This document shows, piece by piece, positions 57,766-64,000 of a DNA stretch of 64,000 nucleotides. Source of the DNA: Eucommia ulmoides (lineage: Eukaryota; Streptophyta; Magnoliopsida; Garryales; Eucommiaceae); contig CM028330.1 in NCBI GenBank assembly GCA_016647705.1, positions 46,280,397-46,344,396 of the forward strand, given 5' to 3'. Position numbers and translations under genes: made by a program. Numbering within the stretch: position 1 is the stretch's first letter; each line of letters starts with the position of its first letter. The notes beneath the pieces are model-generated. The model made no database searches and was not told the DNA's origin. It saw only the letters and a list, made by a program, of their open reading frames with translations.

Positions 57766-59829
57766 ACTTGACACCAGTATTTCATAATAGTTCGACAAAC
57801 TACTTTTGCCTACGTTTACTCCCTTGAGCCCTCATAGAGAATTAATCCACTAATTTTGATCCTCTTCTCATGTGAGAATCAAACTCGTATAATCCAATTT
57901 GAATAAATTCCCTTTAGATTCAAACACATTCTCACTCAGATTGGATGTGTAAAAGTCTAAGCTACAACCATACAAAATACAAAAAATCTATGTTTTTCTC
58001 ATAAAGTTTCTATCAACATTTATAAATATTAAATCCAAGATTCAACTTGATCTATATGTGATAGAATTGCACACGATTCGCAATATAAATAAGTTAACAA
58101 TCATGTTATGCAAATATAGTTTAACACAACAAAGCACAAAATCAAATGTCCCAAATAAATCAAATCGTTTTAACTCGATGTAAAAATATATTCCACAATA
58201 AAGAACTAAGATTTTTTTTCAAAAAATAATTTTATAATCAAATTTTAATTACAATATACTTGTGACAAGATCTAATCAACAAATGTTTCCAGTTTTAGCA
58301 CAAAATAGATCAACACAGAAATCACATAGAGAAAATAAAATTTAAAAACAATCTCACCGAATGTCTAGTAGAATGTTTGAGTCAAAGCAAAAAAAATCAG
58401 TGACACAGATCAGCTTCAAAATTCACAAGTTTTTCACTCAGAAAAACTATCTCTAATTATCACACAACAAATCTCAAGATTTTCTCTAATTTTAAGCATT
58501 TTTTTTTTTTTTTTTTTTTCTCTTTGAAATATTATGAATATAACTCTTTTTCTTTTTTGAAAATTGAATAATACTCTCTTGAAATCTAAATTTAAAGTGT
58601 AAAAATGTAGCTTTTATTCAACCAAAATTCAAAGGCTTTCAAGGGCTAGTTTGGACAAAATATTCTCTACAAATCAAGCCCTAATCCCCTAACACCTTTG
58701 TCCCTTCATTTACTTCATCAATAAAGGATAATTTGACTAAGAATACAACCACAATAAGGTTCAAATTCAAGTCATATTTCAATAAATTTGACTGGCAGAA
58801 AATATACGTCAAGAAGATTTCACTAAACAATCAAGAAATCGTAAAACTTAGCACCAATATGAATTTTTGACAAATCCCTCATTTTCAAAAATGTTTCTCA
58901 TGATAATCTCTTTAAAAATAATTCTAATAAAGTACTATCATTTTAAAATATTAAATGTTAATAACGAGGCAAAAATATATTTGGATTGCGTTCAAATAAT
59001 TTGAAAATTCGAACCAGATCAGTTGACTATCTAGCATGTTCAGTCGACTATTTTGAATTTTTCACCAAAGGTTATGGGAACCTGATTCAATCAGTCAAAC
59101 AGATTAGCCAATTCAATTGACCGGATCATCTCATTTTTCAAATTTTCTGGGAACATGTATCCACTAGTCAACTGGATCACCTAGTCAGTCAACTGTTTCA
59201 ACGCTAATCAAAAACCTTTTGGGAACCAATATCATTCAGTCAACTATTTTATTTGATTAGTCGACTACTTTGATCATTTTTTAATATATTATGGCCCCTA
59301 CATCAACCAGTTAACTAAATCATTATTTTAGTCGACTCATTGAATCTGTTTCTTAATTTTTCAAAATTTGGTAAGACTAGTTGACTGAATTTTCACATGC
59401 GTTGATTGATTTGGATTTTTAACCCTAACTCTTGCATGGAAGGTTCAATGCATATTTAAACATATTAGCAAGCACTATAAATACTTAATCACACACACAA
59501 ATAAATTAGTTAATCATATGTTGAAGTGTAGCGCGTGAGCCTAATCGGGTTGACATGAATTTAAACAATATAATAAGTGTATTTTACCTTAGGAATACAA
59601 AAAAAAATGCCTTTAAAAACTTCTTCATCATGTCACTGAATTTGCATCATCTTGATTATTCATGTCTTCTTTCAATGCTCAGATTTGTCATATCATCGTC
59701 TTGGTTCATCGTAAATCTGACTAATGTACTTTTAATATTATCATTACATCTCAAACACGATATTATTTTAGACAAACATTTAAGTTAATTGGATCATCAA
59801 AATCATCAAATTAGGACTTGAATCCTTTA
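57766..59829. other. Intergenic, with a GTCAACT/GTCGACT-like motif cluster
   Basis: AT-rich, no gene. Between about 59015 and 59410 words like AGTTGACT, AGTCGACT, AGTCAACTG and TTGACCGGAT recur irregularly. A T-run lies at 58501-58519. Confidence 0.5.
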
Positions 59830-60848
59830 GGTTGCGTTTGGGTAAAGAATTTGACAAATCTAAAGGATTTCTGAATGATGAGATTTCAAAATCCTGAATT
59901 TTGAAGTTTCATTATTTACAAAATCTTTGTTTGGATAACTATTTTAGCTGCAAAATTTGATCGTGCAATTTTATAATTCTCTTGTTTGGATAAATTAGAC
60001 ATAATCCAAAAATACATCGGAATCATGGAACAATTCTCAAAAGTTTTTCTAAAACTGAGAACGTAAACAAAAATTCGAGAACAAAAACCAAGCATTACCT
60101 CAACATCTCATAATTATGTACCCTTTTTTGATTCAATTTCATAATATTACATATAAAATAGTTACACACACTGAACACCATTGATTTCACACACAAACAC
60201 ACACACACTACTTAGGGATTTCACGAGAGAGGGTGTAAATCAAGAGCAAGACGAATAGGAAGTATGAAGAAATTGGGTACAAACCTAGAAATTGAAGATT
60301 TTACGAGAGAGAGAGTGTAAATAAAGAGCAAGACCATAAGGGTACTGCTAAACCTACACAAAATTAGGCGAAAAACATGAAGAAAGAGGAAAACGAACTT
60401 GAAGAAGAAGAATAATGACGGATGATGGCAACGACAGTAAACTGAGCAGCGATGGACGATGACGACGACCATGGACTAAGCATCGACGAAGAAGAATGAA
60501 GAAGAAGATGCAGCGAAGATGGACAAAGATGGCGATAAAGAACAAAGAAGACGGCGACGATGACAAAGATGGCAACGAAGATGGAGAAAATGAACAAAAA
60601 AAAAGACGGCGATGAAGATGGAGAAGAAAAAGACGATCGGTGAAGGACATGAGTGGAGGAACAATCTTGAGTAATTCGAGAAAGGATTTATAAATGACAC
60701 CTCTCTCAAAAGGATTTTCAAATGACGTTTTCATCCCCAGTTTTTAGAGGAAAGGATTTTACAACTCCCTTTTGAAAAATACCCAAACAAGGAATTTGTT
60801 GAAAATGATTTATGAAATTCTTCCCCCAAATCTCTTACTCAAACAAAG
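59830..60848. mobile_element. Harbinger-like TIR element with purine-rich core
   Basis: TTA on both sides (59827-59829, 60849-60851). Ends GGTTGCGTTTGGGTAAAGAA and, inverted, CTTTGTTTGAGTAAGAGATT. The middle (60395-60650) is a strong GAA/GAC-rich purine stretch on the + strand. Its minus-strand open frames are Ser/Phe/Leu-rich low complexity and not regarded as genes. Confidence 0.65.
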
Positions 60849-61567
60849 TTAACAACTCTCATTTTTTATGATGACAATTAACTTGATCTTTTATCATTTG
60901 AAAATAATTAAACCAATATCTCCCTAAATATGAGGATGGGTCTTTTAAACCAATTAGACACATAAATGAGAAATATTTTATGACCCAATCAAATGTGCAT
61001 GCATTTTCACAAAAGTAAGAATATATCAAGAATATTTCATGAATGCATGATGAAAACATTTGAAAACTTTAAGATCTTTCAAAAACATCATTCTCTCCCC
61101 TTTTGTCATCTCAAAAGATGGGGGAGGAATCATAAAAATTAACCAATAAACTTGATGATGCATAGAATCAAGTATGATTCCAAATAAAGCAACATAAAAC
61201 ATTTCATGATATACCCTTTGTCATCTCTCCTTTAGATAGAGTCAAAATACATATAACTGTTGACGCACTAGGACAAAGAGAATAACTTAATCAAATGATA
61301 TAGATATTTTTTAAACAAATTGATATAACTCCAATGAATGCTTAAACATGGATAATCATATATTTTCAAATTGTTATCTCATAAATTCCCAGTCCCTTTT
61401 AGAATAATAAACATTTAAAAATATGAGACGATAATTGTATGCAACTGAAGATATTTTGCACTAAGAAACTTACATACAACATAGCGACTAATACCAATAG
61501 AGATAATCATGTGTAGAAGTATTAATAGGTCAACAAATTTATCTTAACACAATAAGCACATATTGAG

Positions 61568-61613
<46 letters not shown>

Positions 61614-62805
61614 GATGGTATCAGAATTGATTGAAATGATTCAAGTTCAATGGGAGATACCAAATATGAAAGCGTAATATCATATGAAAATAATCGAACA
61701 TGTTGAAAAACTAGATCATGCTTGATACTTGTTTTATAGAGATTTTCAATGTAAACTCAATATCATGTGATACAAGAAATGTAATAAAATTTAATAACCG
61801 TCATATGACTCAACTTTGTCCAATGAAATCGACGATCGACTATCCTATGAGAGCTTCATGATTGAAACACCCATCAATTACTATTTTCCATTGCAACCTC
61901 AACCAAGTACGACTGTGTAAGCTCATATGAAACTCATTTTAAAAAATTAATTATTGTCGTAAGAAGTTGAATTTTGAATGCGTTTTATGAGAGTTTTTGT
62001 TTGGCTAGATTTTTCTTGAAGTGTTTTAAAGTGTTTGTATTTTTAATGAAATTGTTTCTTCATGAAACATAATAGTGCCTTTAGGCATGTGTTATGCACT
62101 AATAATTTGGTACCAGTATATTGTATAATTTTATTATTGTCGATATATTTATTTTAATTGGTTTGTAATTAATATCCCTCTACATCTCACTTCTAGGAAT
62201 GTATATGGTTTTTTTATTTTTATTTTTTTTGCCCCATTTTTTTTGACATATTTGATTTGTTCTGTTCTCACATGTGTGCTCCCAATTCTATTCCCCATTT
62301 TATTTTCTATTTGTGTGCGTTGTTCATGTTCATTAATTTTCCATTTTTAGACTAAAATTATGAGAGCATATTGGTTTCTATCCAATGAAAACTATTTTCC
62401 ATTTTTTTGTTCCATTTTGATTTTTCTACATGTTTCATTTAGATTGATATGTGACAAAAATATGGAGTTATTTCTCTCTATTTTCATTATTTCTAATTTG
62501 TGATGCATTTGGAATATATAAATTGTCAATTATTTTCTCTTTTCACATTTTTTTATTCTTGTCTCCACCTTCTCTTGTTGCCAAGCACATCTATATTGTT
62601 GTTGTTTTTTCTTTTTTTGACTCATTTTTTGAACATATATGACAATTTTTGTTCCTATTTCTATGCGCATGTGTTCCCAATTTTATTCCTGATTTTGTTT
62701 TTTTTAATAATGTGCGTGCATGCATGTTCATCTTCATTAGTTATCTATCTTTTAGATTAAAATTGTGAGACCTACATTATTTTACAGATATTGAACTGGG
62801 AAAAT
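60849..62805. other. Intergenic DNA with TA tract and diverged direct repeat
   Basis: No gene. (AT)n at about 61574-61611. A roughly 130-bp block near 62245-62375 recurs, diverged, at about 62640-62775 (shared words GTGTGCTCCCAATT/ATGTGTTCCCAATT, TGTTCATGTTCATTA/TGTTCATCTTCATTA and ACTAAAATTATGAGA/ATTAAAATTGTGAGA). Confidence 0.55.
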
Positions 62806-64000
62806 GTAACGACCCAGTTTCCTAAGGCCACTACTTGATTTCTTCATTTTATTTCTATGGAGAAATAGAGCCGAATGACAAATCACTCCACCATCACGCT
62901 TCCACTGCGCCACTCTGATAAAATTAATAATAATAATATATTTTTCCAACTCAAAAGTCAATGATTGTATATAACTAACTATTCCATAGCAAATCTACAA
63001 AATTCAAACACTTCCTGATCAACATCTGTCCTGACTGTCTCAAACTGTCACATCACTCCCTGACTCTATCTAATGCTAGCAGTGAACCCGTTTCTAACTG
63101 AAGTACTTGAGACTAAATATTTTATCGGTGTACTATCTTCATAATATAAAAATAATTTATGGATCAAATATATTTATCAAACACTACTTTTCAAAATAGA
63201 ATATAACCACAGTGATATTTTTGGAAACAAAATATAACCAACCACACTGAACAGTATCGAATTCCCACAAATAATCATCATAATAAAACAACTAAATTTA
63301 AAGTAGCTGATTAAATCACTTTTATATAATAAAATACTACAACACATACTTCCTTACTAACTATAGGATCGTTTCACCTCACGATCGGAAATTATAACGG
63401 TACCGTAACCTGTACAACTTACAATATAAGGTTGTCATTTATGTCAGAACTATTCAATATCTCCAATGGTAAGAGCCAACACGTGGTATAAACCACCATA
63501 TCATGATGATAATTATCATTGTCAACAATAACAACAATAATCACCTGCAGGACTTGCCCTTCTGTCAGGTTACAATATAACGTCCTACATGACATGCCCT
63601 CTTGTTAGAACCAACAACATCCTGCAAGACATGCCCTCTTGTCGGGATCACACTACGGCATAGTCGGATAATAATAAAAATTACTTTTCACGTTGAACCA
63701 TTTATTTGATCCATTTAACATTATCAAAGAATCCATTTTAATAAACTTTTTCTTTCACATTTTAGTACGAAAAATATAATTGAGTAATTTACATAGAAGA
63801 TAGTATACTCACCTTGATTTTTGCGCTTCTTAATATACTACTGTCGTAATACTAACGTTGCCGGCATTGTCTATGAACTTAACAACGACAGGTTATAAAC
63901 TAAAAATTTATATAAATAAATCTAATATACAATAAAATGTGTGAAATGCGTGACACTAAAATGAAATTTTTTTCATTCCCAAATTTTCTTAATTATACGA
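62806..64000. mobile_element. Probable Ty3/gypsy LTR, partial, running off the window
   Basis: Starts TGTAACGACCCAGTTTCC, a start common in plant gypsy LTRs of the Tekay/Del type. It contains a short tandem array at 63540-63650: CCTGCAGGACTTGCCCTTCT, CCTACATGACATGCCCTCTT, CCTGCAAGACATGCCCTCTT. No coding domain lies inside the window, so the assignment rests on the start motif only. Confidence 0.4.

Noticed and set aside
60221..60734. Several Ser/Leu/Phe-rich minus-strand open frames
   Set aside because: Complement of a purine-rich tract inside a TIR element; no domain and mutually overlapping.

Overview
This window is nuclear DNA of a flowering plant, probably a eudicot. It is AT-rich, has long spliced genes, and carries a typical plant set of mobile elements: Ty1/copia LTR elements, L1 and RTE LINEs, Au-like SINEs, hAT, Tourist/Harbinger-like and Mutator-like DNA elements. 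The species cannot be fixed from the sequence alone. No bacterial operon, CRISPR array, rRNA gene or functional tRNA gene was seen.

Two protein-coding genes are supported, and they are convergent. (1) A SAC-domain phosphoinositide phosphatase on the + strand has 16 coding exons from 2561 to 44451. The exons join in frame to 848 codons and keep the CX5R(T) catalytic signature. (2) eIF3 subunit k on the - strand has 8 coding exons from 56227 down to 49281 and encodes 230 residues. All splice junctions were read by hand; all use GT-AG except SAC intron 4, which is GC-AG.

Most of the window is transposon sequence inside the SAC introns. Intron 1 has an antisense L1-type LINE (about 4180-7760) and a sense RTE-type LINE remnant (about 8555-9695). 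Intron 5 (14 kb) has an antisense L1 fragment, a 5.8 kb antisense copia element with 158-bp LTRs and a GTTAT target duplication, a GGGCCGGGC-type terminal-inverted-repeat element inside that copia gag, and a recent 288-bp tandem duplication. Intron 11 has a 2.4 kb hAT element with a perfect 8-bp duplication and a Tourist-like element with a GC-rich core inside it. Intron 13 has a decayed sense copia element invaded by an Au-like SINE. Introns 14 and 15 have several Tourist-like elements, one nested in another.

Between the two genes (44452-49280) lie a very long (TA)n tract just after the SAC stop codon and a nested stack at 46176-48428. In that stack a Mutator-like element with a perfect 9-bp duplication appears to carry a captured, spliced host-gene fragment (a Pack-MULE). 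It seems to sit inside a Tourist-like element and is itself invaded by a second GGGCCGGGC-type element. The eIF3k introns hold one SINE and two small inverted-repeat elements. The last 7.5 kb holds a copia remnant with one LTR, a TIR element with a purine-rich core, an array of GTCAACT/GTCGACT-like motifs and the probable start of a gypsy-type LTR.

The two genes have unrelated housekeeping roles: phosphoinositide turnover in endomembranes and translation initiation. Nothing suggests they act together. I found no convincing new multi-gene system; the most unusual structure is the nested Pack-MULE stack.
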